Positions 1 through 8,898 are shown, numbered from the stretch's first letter. The stretch is 64,000 nucleotides of DNA from Methylocaldum szegediense (GCF_949769195.1 NZ_OX458333.1:3415001-3479000); one strand, 5' to 3'. The notes: generated by a model not told the origin, from the sequence alone. A program made the numbers and translations.

Positions 1-308
1 TGCTTGCCACCGCAAGAGACCAATACTTGCTTGACGTCGTAGTCGAGGCCGTTTTCCCGCTTGAACTTCGCCACGACCGCCTTTTTGAGGCTGGGCGTGC
101 CGCCGACCGGCGTATATTTGGTGAACCCGTCCTGAATGGCCTTGATGGCGGCCTGTTTGATATGCTCGGGGGTATCAAAATCCGGCTCGCCTGCTCCGAG
201 GCCCACAATATCTTTGCCAGCGGCACGCATGGCGGCCGCTCTCGCCGTTACGGCCAAGGTAGGGGAGGGTTTGATCGACTGTACGCGGTCGGAAAGTTTG
301 ATGTTCAT
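1..308 (-). CDS. aspC: Aspartate aminotransferase, class I PLP-dependent (5' part only)
   Basis: The reverse strand from the ATG at 308 reads through the left edge as about 102 residues beginning MNIKLSDRVQSIKPSPTLAV, followed by GLGAGEPDFDTPEHIK and KYTPVGGTPSLKKAV. These are the N-terminal arm and the substrate-binding GxGEPDFDTP segment of class I aminotransferases of the aspartate/prephenate aminotransferase (subgroup Ib) type. Such enzymes transfer the amino group between aspartate and 2-oxoglutarate in the cytoplasm. The catalytic lysine lies outside the window. The gene is divergent from uvrB with only 38 bp between the start codons, an arrangement also seen in pseudomonads. Exact substrate range (aspartate versus prephenate) cannot be judged from this fragment. 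Confidence 0.88.
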   Translation of the reverse strand, partial: MNIKLSDRVQSIKPSPTLAVTARAAAMRAAGKDIVGLGAGEPDFDTPEHIKQAAIKAIQDGFTKYTPVGGTPSLKKAVVAKFKRENGLDYDVKQVLVSCGGK

Positions 309-346
309 CGTGTCGAATTGAAGATTGATCAAATGGGTCAGGCTTT

Positions 347-2413
347 ATGCCCCAAAAAATGATACTCGATGAAACCTTGCCCCTGCATCCCACCAAGGGG
401 AAAAGTTTCAAACTTCACAGTCAATTCAAGCCGTCTGGCGATCAGCCGGAAGCGATCCGGCAATTGGTCGAAGGTCTTGGCGACGGCTTGTTACACCAGA
501 CTCTTTTGGGTGTCACTGGTTCCGGAAAAACCTTCACCATCGCCAATGTCATTCAAGCCGTGCAGCGTCCGACGCTGATCCTGGCGCCGAACAAGACGTT
601 GGCGGCTCAGCTTTACGGCGAGATGAAGGAATTTTTCCCGGAAAACGCCGTTGAATACTTCGTGTCGTATTACGACTACTATCAGCCTGAGGCGTACGTC
701 CCGGCTTCCGACACCTATATCGAGAAAGATGCCTCGCTCAACGAGCATATCGAGCAGATGCGCCTTTCGGCCACCAAGGCCCTGATCGAGCGGCGCGACA
801 CTATCATCGTGGCGACCGTCTCCTCCATCTACGGTTTGGGCGAACCCGCTTCCTATTTCAGCATGGTGCTGCATCTGGTGCGCGGAGACATGATCGATCA
901 ACGGACGATACTGCGCCGGCTCGCCGAATTGCAGTACACGCGTAACGAAACGGAGCTCCGCCGCGCTACCTATCGTGTGCGGGGCGACGTGATCGACGTG
1001 TTCCCGGCAGAATCTGAAAAAGAGGCGCTACGCATCGAATTATTCGACGACGAGATCGAACGGCTATCACTATTCGATCCTTTGACCGGCGAAATCATCG
1101 CCCGCATCGCCCGCTACACCGTTTATCCCAAGACCCATTACGTCACCCCGCGGGAAAAAATCTTGGACGCGGTGGACCAGATTAAGGCCGATCTCAAGGT
1201 CCGGCTGGAAGAGCTACGGTCCATGAATAAGCTGGTGGAAGCCCAGCGGTTGGAGCAGCGCACGCTCTTTGATCTCGAGATCATGCTGGAGGTCGGCTAT
1301 TGTTCCGGCATCGAGAACTATTCCCGCTATCTGTCAGGGCGCGCCCCGGGCGAACCCCCACCCACCCTGTTCGATTATCTCCCGGCCGATGCCTTGTTGG
1401 TGATCGATGAAAGCCACGTTACCATTCCACAGCTAGGCGCCATGTACCGGGGCGACCGCTCTCGTAAGGAGACTCTAGTGGAGTATGGTTTCCGTCTGCC
1501 GTCGGCGCTGGACAACCGCCCGCTCAGATTCGAGGAGTTCGAAGCTCGTGCGCCGCAACGCATCTACATTTCGGCAACGCCGGGGCCGTACGAACTCAAG
1601 CATTCCGGAGCGGTCATCGAGCAGGTGGTACGACCGACCGGCCTGGTGGACCCTGAAGTCGAGGTTCGCCCAGCCTTGAACCAGGTGGAAGACCTCCTTT
1701 CGGAAATTCGCGAGCGCATCGCCCGCAACGAGCGGGTATTGGTCACGACGCTGACCAAGCGCATGGCGGAGGATTTGACCGAATACCTGTTCGAGCACGA
1801 TATCGCGGTGCGTTACTTGCATTCCGACGTGGATACCGTGGAGCGGGTTGAGATCATTCGTGATTTGCGCCTAGGCAAGTTCGACGTACTAGTGGGTATC
1901 AATCTTCTGCGGGAAGGCTTGGACATTCCAGAAGTCTCGCTGGTTGCCATCCTCGATGCCGACAAGGAGGGGTTCCTGCGGTCGACCGTATCTTTGATTC
2001 AGACCATCGGCCGAGCCGCGCGAAATCTTCACGGCAAGGCGATTCTCTATGCGGACACGGTGACCGGTTCGATTCAACGGGCAATTGACGAAACCGAGCG
2101 CCGGCGTGCCAAGCAGATCGCCTACAACAAACGGACCGGTCTAACCCCGACAGGCATTTCGAAACGCGTGACGGACATCTTGGAAGTACCGGTTCCGGGG
2201 GCATTGCAGACGGGTACCGGCAAGAAGAAACTAGCCAAGGTGGCGGAGCAGGGGGCCGACTACCGCGCGGTGAAACCGGCCGAAGCGGCCAAGCTGATCA
2301 AACAACTCGAAGAAAGGATGTACGCCCATGCCCGCGAACTCGAATTCGAAGAAGCGGCGAGGCTGCGCGACGAAATTCGCCGGATTCAGGCGGAAGTCTT
2401 TGCCGGAACATAG
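347..2413 (+). CDS. uvrB: UvrABC system protein B (excinuclease helicase subunit)
   Basis: UvrB is the damage-verifying, ATP-dependent subunit of nucleotide excision repair; it is loaded by UvrA and recruits UvrC. The 688-residue product has the family's start ([17 protein letters not shown]), Walker A GVTGSGKT at about residues 55-62, the damage-probing beta-hairpin segment [12 protein letters not shown] at about 108, DEC-box-like DESH, helicase motifs including QTIGRAARN, and a C-terminal UVR domain (about 645-685) that contacts UvrC. Length is normal (about 670). Two in-frame ATGs, 347 and 359, are possible starts; neither has a strong ribosome-binding site. It is divergent from the aminotransferase gene, so both promoters must lie in the 38-bp gap or within the neighbouring coding sequence. 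No LexA box was recognised. Confidence 0.97.
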   Translation: MPQKMILDETLPLHPTKGKSFKLHSQFKPSGDQPEAIRQLVEGLGDGLLHQTLLGVTGSGKTFTIANVIQAVQRPTLILAPNKTLAAQLYGEMKEFFPENAVEYFVSYYDYYQPEAYVPASDTYIEKDASLNEHIEQMRLSATKALIERRDTIIVATVSSIYGLGEPASYFSMVLHLVRGDMIDQRTILRRLAELQYTRNETELRRATYRVRGDVIDVFPAESEKEALRIELFDDEIERLSLFDPLTGEIIARIARYTVYPKTHYVTPREKILDAVDQIKADLKVRLEELRSMNKLVEAQRLEQRTLFDLEIMLEVGYCSGIENYSRYLSGRAPGEPPPTLFDYLPADALLVIDESHVTIPQLGAMYRGDRSRKETLVEYGFRLPSALDNRPLRFEEFEARAPQRIYISATPGPYELKHSGAVIEQVVRPTGLVDPEVEVRPALNQVEDLLSEIRERIARNERVLVTTLTKRMAEDLTEYLFEHDIAVRYLHSDVDTVERVEIIRDLRLGKFDVLVGINLLREGLDIPEVSLVAILDADKEGFLRSTVSLIQTIGRAARNLHGKAILYADTVTGSIQRAIDETERRRAKQIAYNKRTGLTPTGISKRVTDILEVPVPGALQTGTGKKKLAKVAEQGADYRAVKPAEAAKLIKQLEERMYAHARELEFEEAARLRDEIRRIQAEVFAGT

Positions 2414-2459
2414 GCGAAGCGATCACAATCACAGGAGATCAGCGGAACAGAAAACCCTT

Positions 2460-2488
2460 TTAGACAATTCGACCTGCGCTGCTATGAT
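2460..2488 (+). promoter_or_regulatory. Probable sigma-70 promoter for the 2521 gene
   Basis: TTAGAC at 2460-2465 and TATGAT at 2483-2488 are separated by exactly 17 bp. The expected transcription start, near 2495, is 26 nt ahead of the ATG at 2521. Because uvrB ends at 2413 this gives the small downstream gene its own promoter. Confidence 0.5.
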
Positions 2489-2520
2489 TGTTTCTTTTGG
2501 CAAATCGAGGATCGGTTTCC

Positions 2521-2715
2521 ATGGTCAAGCCGAACATCTCGATCGAAGTGCACTGGACCTTGGATGGCTATCGCGTCGTGGTCTGCGAGAACGATAAAGT
2601 CGTTTTCGCCAGAACCTACGCCTTGCGTCAGGTCGCGCTGAAGGCTTGCGAACGTTTGGCGAAATCCCGGGCCGTTGCTTCCAACTCCGACGGGCAAAAT
2701 AGCAGCCGCGAATGA
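2521..2715 (+). CDS. Small hypothetical protein (64 aa)
   Basis: A 64-residue product starting MVKPNISIEVHWTLDGYRVV. I do not recognise the family. It is hydrophilic, without signal peptide or membrane segment; the first 40 residues look like a beta-rich fold (alternating hydrophobics in EVHWTLDGYRVVVCENDKVVF) followed by one amphipathic helix (ALRQVALKACERLAK) and a polar tail. The ATG at 2521 is preferred over an upstream ATG at 2488 because GAGG at 2506-2510 is well placed as ribosome-binding site and because 2488 falls inside the proposed -10 element. A good promoter just upstream supports a real gene. Convergent with the transaldolase gene, whose stop is 25 bp away. Confidence 0.6.
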   Translation: MVKPNISIEVHWTLDGYRVVVCENDKVVFARTYALRQVALKACERLAKSRAVASNSDGQNSSRE

Positions 2716-2740
2716 TCGTCTGTCCAAAATCTCGCGAATT

Positions 2741-3379
2741 TCAGCCATTGCGGACAGCACGTCCGAATTCCTCGATCGCTTGATCGGACAAGGGGTGATC
2801 GCCCATTTCGAGTAGCAGTGGTAAAGGAATGGTGACGTGATGCGCGCCTGCGATTACCGCTTGCACAACCTCGCTCGCGGACTTTAGGCTCGCCACCAGA
2901 ATCGTGGTCGGCGTATTACAGGCATCGACCACCGCCCGCATTTCCGACACCAGAGCTGTTCCGTCGCCTTGAAGGCGCGTGCTGCGGTTTACATAAGCGA
3001 TCGAATAGGCAATACCCGCCTCGCAGGTCAGATAGGTTTGCGCCGCACTATAAGTTGCGGTCATGCCCACCTTGACCCCTTCTCTGGTGAATTTGGCAGC
3101 CAATGCCAGGTTTTCGGTGGTCATCGGGATTTTTAAGCCCACGTTTGGCCGCAGAGCGAGAAAGCGTCGGGCCTCCGCCTCGCGTTCCGACACTGTCGGC
3201 GCGGTGAGCTGATAAAAAACCGGACCCGGGCAGATGTCGGCCAGCTCGGCAATGACATCCTCGGGCTTGCGGTCAACCTTCGCCATGAGCGTCGGATTGG
3301 TGGTGATGCCGGCGACAAAACCCAGTGCCATCGCCTGCCGCGCGTCGGCCGGCACGGCGGAATCCAAAAACAAAGACAT
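2741..3379 (-). CDS. Transaldolase / fructose-6-phosphate aldolase-like protein (small TalC type)
   Basis: A 212-residue class I aldolase of the short transaldolase family, TIM-barrel fold, cytoplasmic. The family transfers dihydroxyacetone units (transaldolase) or cleaves fructose-6-phosphate to dihydroxyacetone and glyceraldehyde-3-phosphate. Visible marks are the N-terminal MSLFLDSA, the GITTNPTLMAK loop, NVGLKIPMT carrying the Schiff-base lysine, GVKVGMTATYSAAQ, AYVNRS and ILVASLKSASEV. The true start is the ATG at 3379, preceded by AGAGGAGAG; a longer in-frame ORF reaching 3523 has no supporting sequence similarity to the family. If the host is a ribulose-monophosphate methylotroph, the enzyme would belong to the sugar-phosphate rearrangement steps. 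An insertion sequence lies 236 bp upstream of the gene and may have separated it from older regulatory sequence. Which of the two activities it has cannot be read from sequence alone. Confidence 0.85.
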   Translation of the reverse strand: MSLFLDSAVPADARQAMALGFVAGITTNPTLMAKVDRKPEDVIAELADICPGPVFYQLTAPTVSEREAEARRFLALRPNVGLKIPMTTENLALAAKFTREGVKVGMTATYSAAQTYLTCEAGIAYSIAYVNRSTRLQGDGTALVSEMRAVVDACNTPTTILVASLKSASEVVQAVIAGAHHVTIPLPLLLEMGDHPLSDQAIEEFGRAVRNG

Positions 3380-3609
3380 CGTACAACTCTCCTCTAAGCT
3401 TGGGTCGAATATTGTTTCAGAGCGTTCCCGGTGCCGCCGTGCCGTTTGTGGTGAAGCGGCCAATCGGATAGCGGGTGCGTCCATTCCACAACGCCGTACC
3501 GACCTTGGACCGGCGGTCTTCATCGCACACCGACCTGGACGGGACGTCCCGAAACCGGGAGGAAACAGTAGATACCGTCTTACTAACCTTGATGCAAGCG
3601 CATTAAGCG

Positions 3610-3615
3610 CCTATC
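3610..3615. repeat. Target-site duplication, left copy (CCTATC)
   Basis: CCTATC immediately abuts the TGTC terminus of the insertion sequence and recurs directly after its other end at 4681-4686. This 6-bp direct repeat marks the insertion event. On the reverse strand it also supplies the transposase stop codon. Confidence 0.85.
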
Positions 3616-4576
3616 TGTCAAGTCCCGCAAGATCGTAAACCTTCTTTCGAAAAAGATGAGGATGGGACAGTTGCCAGTTTTTGAGAGCCTGGATCGGGGT
3701 GAGATGGCCTAAGTCCTTTTGGGGAATGTGATGATTGTACAGCTCGACATAGCGGTGCAGGGTGGTGTCCAGATCGGCGGTTGAATCGAAGTGATGGGTT
3801 TGCAACACCTCCTCGATGCGGCCATTGAAGCGTTCCACCAGGCCATTCGTTTGGGGCCGGCCCGGCGGAATCAGGCGATGTTCGATGCCTTGTTCAGTAC
3901 AGAGGCGGTCAAACTCATGCGTCCCCGAGGGCTGCCGAGTTCGGGTCAGGAAACGGTCGGTAAACTCCGAGCCGTTGTCGGTCAGGCATTTCTGGATGCG
4001 GAAAGGAGCGGCCTGAATCACCGCTTTGAGGAAGTCCTTGGCGCTTAAGGCGGAGCGGTTGGGCTTGAGGGCGACATAGACCCAGCGGGTGGCGCGGTCG
4101 ATGGCGACGAACAGGTATCGGCGGGGTTCGCCGTCGATGGCGGGCAAGTACTTAACATCCAGGTGAAGGAAGCCGGGCTCATAGGCCTTGAAGGGTTTGA
4201 CCTTCGCCTTCTCTGTAGGCGGAAGCAGGGTCTTGAGGGACGCCACCCCGTGGCGGCGCAGGCAGCGGTCTAGCCCGGAACGGGACACGGCGGGATTGAG
4301 AAATTCCCGGGTCACGGCCAGGAGATCATCCAAGGGGAGGAGCAGAGCTTGGCGGAGGTAGACCACGATGGCTTCCTGGGCGGGCGTGAGCGTGGTTCTG
4401 AGGGTGTGGGGCCGGTGTGAGGCATCTTCGACCGAGGATCGGTGTTTCCACTTGCGGACGGTCGTTCGGCTAATGCCATGCTTTTGGGCCAAGGCGCGCT
4501 CGCTCAACGTGGACGCTTGAATGGCCTGCCGAACGGCCGGGGTGGTACGGGCGTTCTTATGAAGACGAATCTGCAT
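3611..4576 (-). CDS. IS481-family transposase
   Basis: A 321-residue DDE transposase. The N-terminus (LHKNARTTPAVRQAIQ) is typical of IS481 and is followed by a helix-turn-helix (LAQKHGISRTTVRKWKHR). The catalytic core shows the three acidic residues in FLHLDVKYLP, LTDNGSEFTD and LVERFNGRIE, and the C-terminus carries the conserved YNHHIPQKDLGHLTPIQAL. It is full length and undamaged. The start is placed at 4576 where GAGG precedes the ATG; an in-frame ATG at 4591 is an alternative. The last complete element-encoded codons are followed by a TAG lying in the flanking target duplication (3611-3613), so the stop codon is not part of the element. Confidence 0.93.
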   Translation of the reverse strand: MQIRLHKNARTTPAVRQAIQASTLSERALAQKHGISRTTVRKWKHRSSVEDASHRPHTLRTTLTPAQEAIVVYLRQALLLPLDDLLAVTREFLNPAVSRSGLDRCLRRHGVASLKTLLPPTEKAKVKPFKAYEPGFLHLDVKYLPAIDGEPRRYLFVAIDRATRWVYVALKPNRSALSAKDFLKAVIQAAPFRIQKCLTDNGSEFTDRFLTRTRQPSGTHEFDRLCTEQGIEHRLIPPGRPQTNGLVERFNGRIEEVLQTHHFDSTADLDTTLHRYVELYNHHIPQKDLGHLTPIQALKNWQLSHPHLFRKKVYDLAGLDR

Positions 4577-4680
4577 GGAGAGAAACCTCACTTGGACGAA
4601 CCGAATATCTCCTGGAGAAGGCTCCGGGCTTCGAACAGAGCATAACTCCTTCTCGGTAAATAATCACACGAGACGCGACA
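3616..4680 (-). mobile_element. Complete IS481-family insertion sequence, 1065 bp
   Basis: The termini are imperfect inverted repeats: reading inward from the left, TGTCAAGTCCCGCAAGAT; reading inward from the right (reverse strand from 4680), TGTCGCGTCTCGTGTGAT; 12 of 18 positions match and matches continue to an ACC at positions 24-26. Both ends are flanked by CCTATC. The single transposase gene fills most of the element, leaving about 100 bp between its start and the right end. Intact ends, clean duplication and an intact transposase suggest a fairly recent and possibly still mobile insertion, into the intergenic space between the transaldolase and DUF4124 genes. Confidence 0.85.
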
Positions 4681-4686
4681 CCTATC
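4681..4686. repeat. Target-site duplication, right copy (CCTATC)
   Basis: Direct repeat of 3610-3615, directly after the right inverted repeat. Removing 3616-4686 restores a continuous intergenic sequence. Confidence 0.85.
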
Positions 4687-4798
4687 CCGGAAGGGTTCAA
4701 AGTCCTTCGTCTCCACTCAAGGCAGACTGTGTCACAGAGTTAGGTAACTAACTAGCGTAACAGCGCACCGCGTTTTTCCCAATGACGCCGCGCTGGGG

Positions 4799-5377
4799 TT
4801 AGTCGCGTTTTCTTGCTCGCGGAACTATGATCGCATGCGGAACGTCATAAAAGCGCCACGGCAGCGCGCGCTTCCGGCGCTCCCGTTCCAGGCGTTGCTG
4901 CTGCACTCGGATCATTTCATCCTTTGATTCCAAGGCTTTTTGCAGGCGTGTTTTTTCCTCCAGATATTTTTCCTTCAGCCGTTCCATTTCCTGTCCGCTC
5001 GGAGATCGGAAATCGGATGCCTTTCTGCCGCTAAGAAGTGCCGCACGGTGGGCGAGCAGGTCGAGAAGTAACTCCTGCTTGGCCGCAGGCGTGAATTCGT
5101 ACTCCGGTCCTAAGCCCGCGGGTATGGACTCGATTCGTTTCATTTCACTATCAATCAGGCGCAAATGCTCTTTGACCAAGTTCGAACAAAGGGCATCGAC
5201 CGGGCCGTTATAAAGGTGGCGCTGCTCGTCTTCGGCGGGGACGGCATTCATGCCCGGGGGAGGGTGATAACCGTAGCGCACCGAGCCAGAATTATCGGTC
5301 CAGCGGTAAAGGGTGGCTGCGCTGGCAGGGGTAGCTACGCTCGCGAAAAGGATGAAAACGACAAAACCCAGATTCAT
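4799..5377 (-). CDS. Secreted DUF4124-domain protein
   Basis: 192 residues with a classical Sec signal peptide (MNLGFVVFILFASVATPASAA, cleavage likely after ASA). It is followed by a DUF4124 domain at about residues 21-45, recognised by LYRWTDNSGSVRYGYHPP. The middle and C-terminal part (about 100-180) is highly charged and predicted to be alpha-helical or coiled-coil (QEMERLKEKYLEEKTRLQ...ERERRKR). The biochemical role of DUF4124 proteins is unknown; they are common periplasmic or envelope proteins in gammaproteobacteria. The gene is monocistronic here: the IS lies 112 bp beyond its stop, and the next gene upstream is divergent. Confidence 0.75.
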   Translation of the reverse strand: MNLGFVVFILFASVATPASAATLYRWTDNSGSVRYGYHPPPGMNAVPAEDEQRHLYNGPVDALCSNLVKEHLRLIDSEMKRIESIPAGLGPEYEFTPAAKQELLLDLLAHRAALLSGRKASDFRSPSGQEMERLKEKYLEEKTRLQKALESKDEMIRVQQQRLERERRKRALPWRFYDVPHAIIVPRARKRD

Positions 5378-5625
5378 GGAATGTCTCCAGTCATAACGGT
5401 TCTCAGAGTCTGTCTGAGTCGGTCCCGAGACCTTCGACTCAGGACTAGGGCAAGGCGAACGGTCTACTGAGAAAAGCTCGCGGTCAGTTTGCGAGGTTCC
5501 GATTGGTTCTCCGACCCCTTGGCGTTTCCCGTGGAAAAGCGGTCCAGGATATGCCGAACCAGCGGATTACCGTTTAAACCCGGTCTGTTAAATCCGCAAG
5601 TTTTTATGCTATCGTTCGCCCCCTT

Positions 5626-6348
5626 ATGCACCACCTTGAAACCGCGTTCAGCACGTCCTATCTCGTAGCCTTGCTGATGGGGCTCTTCAGTTCCCTGCAT
5701 TGCTTAGGTATGTGCGGTTCCATCATTGGTTCGCTAACCCTGAGCTTGAGGCGCGAAATTCGGGAGCAGAAATCGCTGCTCATGCCTTTCGTGTTCAGCT
5801 ACAACGTGGGACGCATCACCAGTTACTCGCTGGGCGGGCTATTGGCAGGCTTGGCCCATCATGTTCTCAGCATGCCGTTGGGGGAAGGACACGGGCACCG
5901 CATCTTGCAAATTGTGTCCGCGTTGATTATGGCTGGCGCGGGGTTGCACATCGCCGGGTGGTTTCCGCGATTCGCTTATATCGAAAAGGCCGGTGGGGGT
6001 ATATGGAAAAGAATCGAGCCTTACGGTCGTCGGCTGATTCCGGTGGAGACCTTGCCGAAAGCTTTCGTTTTCGGCATGATCTGGGGTTGGCTTCCATGCG
6101 GTCTGGTCTATACCGCCCTAGCGCTCGCCGCGACTACCGGTGACGTGGTGCGCAGCACGTTCACGATGTTGGCGTTCGGTGTGGGCACTTTGCCGGCCGT
6201 TATGGGCGTCGGTATAATTACCTCCCTTTTGGTGCGGTTGTCCAATATGAAGAAATTTCGCCAGGCAGCAGGAGTCACTCTGATCGCGCTGGCTCTATTG
6301 GCGGCGTTCCCCTGGCTCAATCCCATGGTTCGCCATACAATAGGCTAA
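5626..6348 (+). CDS. UreH/TauE-like membrane protein (sulfite exporter TauE/SafE superfamily)
   Basis: 240-residue integral membrane protein with six or so hydrophobic segments (about 10-30, 52-80, 92-115, 143-170, 175-200 and 208-228). The first segment ends in SSLHCLGMCGSIIG; this HCxGMCG motif is characteristic of the UreH_2/CcdA-like branch of the TauE/SafE superfamily, whose members are linked to copper or metal handling and cytochrome oxidase maturation. A second conserved stretch is WGWLPCGLVY, with a paired Pro-Cys typical of metal or thiol relays. Location is the inner membrane; substrate unknown. A sigma-54 activator gene starts 22 bp downstream in the same direction, so the two are probably cotranscribed. 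The sulfite exporter name is a superfamily label rather than a function. Confidence 0.75.
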   Translation: MHHLETAFSTSYLVALLMGLFSSLHCLGMCGSIIGSLTLSLRREIREQKSLLMPFVFSYNVGRITSYSLGGLLAGLAHHVLSMPLGEGHGHRILQIVSALIMAGAGLHIAGWFPRFAYIEKAGGGIWKRIEPYGRRLIPVETLPKAFVFGMIWGWLPCGLVYTALALAATTGDVVRSTFTMLAFGVGTLPAVMGVGIITSLLVRLSNMKKFRQAAGVTLIALALLAAFPWLNPMVRHTIG

Positions 6349-6370
6349 ATTTAAGGAGGAGGGTGAAATC

Positions 6371-7312
6371 ATGTTTGAAAGGCTGATTGGCCAGTCCCCG
6401 AATTTCGAGGCGTTGTTGCGTAGCGCCAGGATGATTGCTGCGACCGACGTGACCGTATTGATTATTGGGGAAACCGGTACCGGCAAAGAGGTGTTGGCAC
6501 ACGCTTTGAAAGAGCATAGTCCTCGTGCCAATAAGCCGTTCATCACGCTGAACTGTGCCGCGCTTCCGGAAGCGCTCGCTGAATCTGAATTGTTCGGGCA
6601 TCGTAAAGGCGCATTCACCGGGGCTGTCACTAGCCAGATCGGCCGTCTCCAAGCCGCTGACGGCGGCACGGTTTTTCTCGACGAGGTCGATTCGCTGCCT
6701 GCGGCGTTGCAGGCAAAATTCCTGCGTTTCCTCGAGACTGGAGAGATTCAACCGGTTGGCGAAACCCATACGCTCAATGTTGACGTGCGCGTCATTGCCG
6801 CGACCAATGCCAACCTTCAGGAAAAGATTTCCCGAGGCGAGTTCCGTAAAGATCTCTATTATCGTCTCAACGTCGTGCCGCTCGAAATCCCGCCATTGCG
6901 CGAGCGCATGGGCGACATCCAACTCTTATTGCAGCACTTCATGAAGCAGTTTGCTGAGGAACACAAGCTCCCGGAGGCTTCGTTCACGAAGGCAGCCCTC
7001 AATCGGCTTACGGCTTATTCCTGGCCCGGTAACGTCAGAGAGCTTCGAAATGTGTGCGAGCGGCTCGCTATCCTGCTGGCCGGCCGAATGATCGACGAGA
7101 GCAATCTGCCCCAGGAGATCGTCAACCGAGCGCCCTCGCAGAAGCCGGTGTTTGATCTGCCCGAGGTCGGGATTGAGCTGGAAAAGGTCGAAATGGATCT
7201 GATTCGTCAGGCCTTGTCTCGCACCAATGGCAACCGCAGTCGTTCGGCCCGGCTTTTGGGTATATCGAGAGACACGCTGCTTTATCGCATGCAGAAATAC
7301 GGAATCAGCTAA
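6371..7312 (+). CDS. Sigma-54-dependent activator lacking a sensor domain (PspF-like architecture)
   Basis: 313 residues consisting of an AAA+ sigma-54 interaction domain and a Fis-type DNA-binding domain only. Walker A GETGTGKE is at about residue 33, the sigma-54 contacting loop GAFTGA at about 80, Walker B GGTVFLDEVD at about 99, the arginine-finger region FRKDLYYRLNVVPL at about 160, and the helix-turn-helix NRSRSARLLGISRDTLLYRMQ at the C-terminus. All residues needed for remodelling sigma-54 RNA polymerase are present. There is no receiver, PAS or GAF domain: the AAA+ domain begins at residue 5, as in PspF, which is controlled by a partner protein. AAGGAGGAGG upstream of the ATG is a strong ribosome-binding site. 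The target promoter is unknown; no -24/-12 element was found ahead of the upstream membrane protein gene. Confidence 0.88.
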   Translation: MFERLIGQSPNFEALLRSARMIAATDVTVLIIGETGTGKEVLAHALKEHSPRANKPFITLNCAALPEALAESELFGHRKGAFTGAVTSQIGRLQAADGGTVFLDEVDSLPAALQAKFLRFLETGEIQPVGETHTLNVDVRVIAATNANLQEKISRGEFRKDLYYRLNVVPLEIPPLRERMGDIQLLLQHFMKQFAEEHKLPEASFTKAALNRLTAYSWPGNVRELRNVCERLAILLAGRMIDESNLPQEIVNRAPSQKPVFDLPEVGIELEKVEMDLIRQALSRTNGNRSRSARLLGISRDTLLYRMQKYGIS

Positions 7313-7359
7313 GATACCTGTTTGGGTGGTTTCACTCTCCCGCCCGACCACATTTCGGA

Positions 7360-7387
7360 AGCCCGCGGTCGAACCCGCGGGCTTTTT
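7360..7387 (+). terminator. Rho-independent terminator of the membrane protein-activator pair
   Basis: Perfect 9-bp stem AGCCCGCGG / CCGCGGGCT with a 6-nt loop, followed by TTTTTATTT. It lies between the activator stop (7312) and the convergent argG stop (7390). The U-run is only on the plus strand. Confidence 0.85.
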
Positions 7388-7389
7388 AT

Positions 7390-8616
7390 TTAGACGAACT
7401 TCAGGCCTTTTTGGGCGGCGATCCGCATGCGCAAGGCGTTGAGCTTAATGAATCCTTCCGCATCTTTTTGATTGTAAGCGCCGCGGTCGTCCTCGAAAGT
7501 GGCGATGTTCATGTCGAACAGGCTATTGTTTTCGGACTTTCGACCAACGATTGTGACATTACCCTTGTAGAGCTTTACCTTGACTTCACCGTTTACCGTC
7601 GCCTGCGAAGCATCGATTAACTCCTGTAGCATCAGGCGTTCCGGGCTCCACCAATAGCCGTTGTAGATCAGGCTGGCATAGCGCGGCATCAGCTCATCTT
7701 TCAGATGCGCTACTTCGCGATCCAGTGTGAGGGATTCGATAGCGCGGTGGGCTCGCAACATGATGGTACCACCCGGCGTCTCGTAGCAGCCGCGCGATTT
7801 CATGCCGACATAGCGGTTCTCGACGATATCGAGGCGTCCGATTCCGTTTTCGCCGCCCAGTCGATTGAGCTTTGCCAGCACTTGAGCAGGTGTAAGCCGT
7901 TCGCCGTCGACGGCCACGATGTCGCCGCGCTCGTAGCTCAGTTCGACATAAGTCGGTTTATCGGGCGCTTTTTCGGGCGAAACGGTCCAGCGCCACATGT
8001 CTTCCTCGGGTTCGGCCCACGGATCCTCGAGAATGCCGCCTTCGTAGGAGATGTGCAGAAGATTGGCATCCATGGAATAGGGTGACGCCTTGCCACGCTT
8101 CATCTCGATCGGAATGCCGTGCCGTTCGGCATACGCGAGAAGTTTTTCGCGCGAGTTCAGGTCCCATTCCCGCCAGGGTGCGATGATTTTGATATCGGGG
8201 CGCAGGGCGTAGGCGCCCAATTCGAACCGGACCTGGTCGTTGCCCTTGCCGGTAGCGCCGTGTGCGATGGCGTCGGCACCGGTCTCTCGGGTGATTTCGA
8301 TAAGACGCTTGGCGATCAAGGGACGAGCAATAGAAGTCCCGAGGAGGTACTCGCCTTCATAGATCGCATTGGCGCGGAACATGGGAAATACGAAATCCCG
8401 AGCAAACTCCTCCTTAAGGTCGTCGATATAGATTTCCTTGATGCCAAGGGCCTGAGCTTTGGCGCGCGCCGGCTCCAACTCCTCGCCCTGGCCGATGTCA
8501 GCGGTAAAGGTGACGACTTCGCAGCCGTAGGTCTCCTGAAGCCATTTGAGGATGACGGATGTGTCGAGCCCGCCGGAATAGGCAAGTACGACTTTTTTTA
8601 CGGTTTGGTTGGGCAT
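7390..8616 (-). CDS. argG: Argininosuccinate synthase
   Basis: Catalyses ATP-dependent condensation of citrulline and aspartate to argininosuccinate, the penultimate step of arginine synthesis, in the cytoplasm. The 408-residue protein has the N-type ATP pyrophosphatase loop [10 protein letters not shown] at residues 11-20, the citrulline/aspartate-binding segments [14 protein letters not shown] and the conserved [17 protein letters not shown]. Length is typical for the short ArgG class. It is transcribed alone, convergent with the activator gene. A TATAAT on the reverse strand at 8654-8649 is a likely -10 element about 33 bp ahead of the start codon. Confidence 0.97.
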   Translation of the reverse strand: MPNQTVKKVVLAYSGGLDTSVILKWLQETYGCEVVTFTADIGQGEELEPARAKAQALGIKEIYIDDLKEEFARDFVFPMFRANAIYEGEYLLGTSIARPLIAKRLIEITRETGADAIAHGATGKGNDQVRFELGAYALRPDIKIIAPWREWDLNSREKLLAYAERHGIPIEMKRGKASPYSMDANLLHISYEGGILEDPWAEPEEDMWRWTVSPEKAPDKPTYVELSYERGDIVAVDGERLTPAQVLAKLNRLGGENGIGRLDIVENRYVGMKSRGCYETPGGTIMLRAHRAIESLTLDREVAHLKDELMPRYASLIYNGYWWSPERLMLQELIDASQATVNGEVKVKLYKGNVTIVGRKSENNSLFDMNIATFEDDRGAYNQKDAEGFIKLNALRMRIAAQKGLKFV

Positions 8617-8648
8617 GGCGTTTCTGATAAATAGCGAAAAAACATTAA

Positions 8649-8654
8649 ATTATA
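8649..8654 (-). promoter_or_regulatory. Possible -10 element of argG
   Basis: The reverse strand reads TATAAT here, about 33 bp ahead of the argG ATG. No good -35 hexamer is found 16-18 bp upstream, so this is tentative. Confidence 0.35.
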
Positions 8655-8898
8655 ACGAGGCACTTGGACCTACGCAGCCCGACCTCGCCCGATTTATGGC
8701 AGTTCGAGGCTGGTTCCGGCCGTGTTGGACCTGTACGACGTCGTTGTTAAATAACTGGATTCGGTTCATGGCGGATGCGTCGACCAAAACCTGAGTCAAT
8801 ACCTTACGTTACCGTTCGTTTAGTTCTGTCGAAGGACTGAATCAGACCTTCCCAAGCCTTTTCGCCTGCATAATTGAAAACGTCCGAGCTGCTTTCGT

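Noticed and set aside
3234-3638. 134-codon forward ORF opposite the transaldolase gene
   Set aside because: Overlaps a well-supported gene on the other strand and runs into the insertion sequence.
4687-4745. TGTGACACAGTCTGCC-like sequence considered as the right end of the insertion sequence
   Set aside because: Pairs poorly with the left end and gives no target duplication; the end at 4680 gives a better inverted repeat and a perfect 6-bp duplication.
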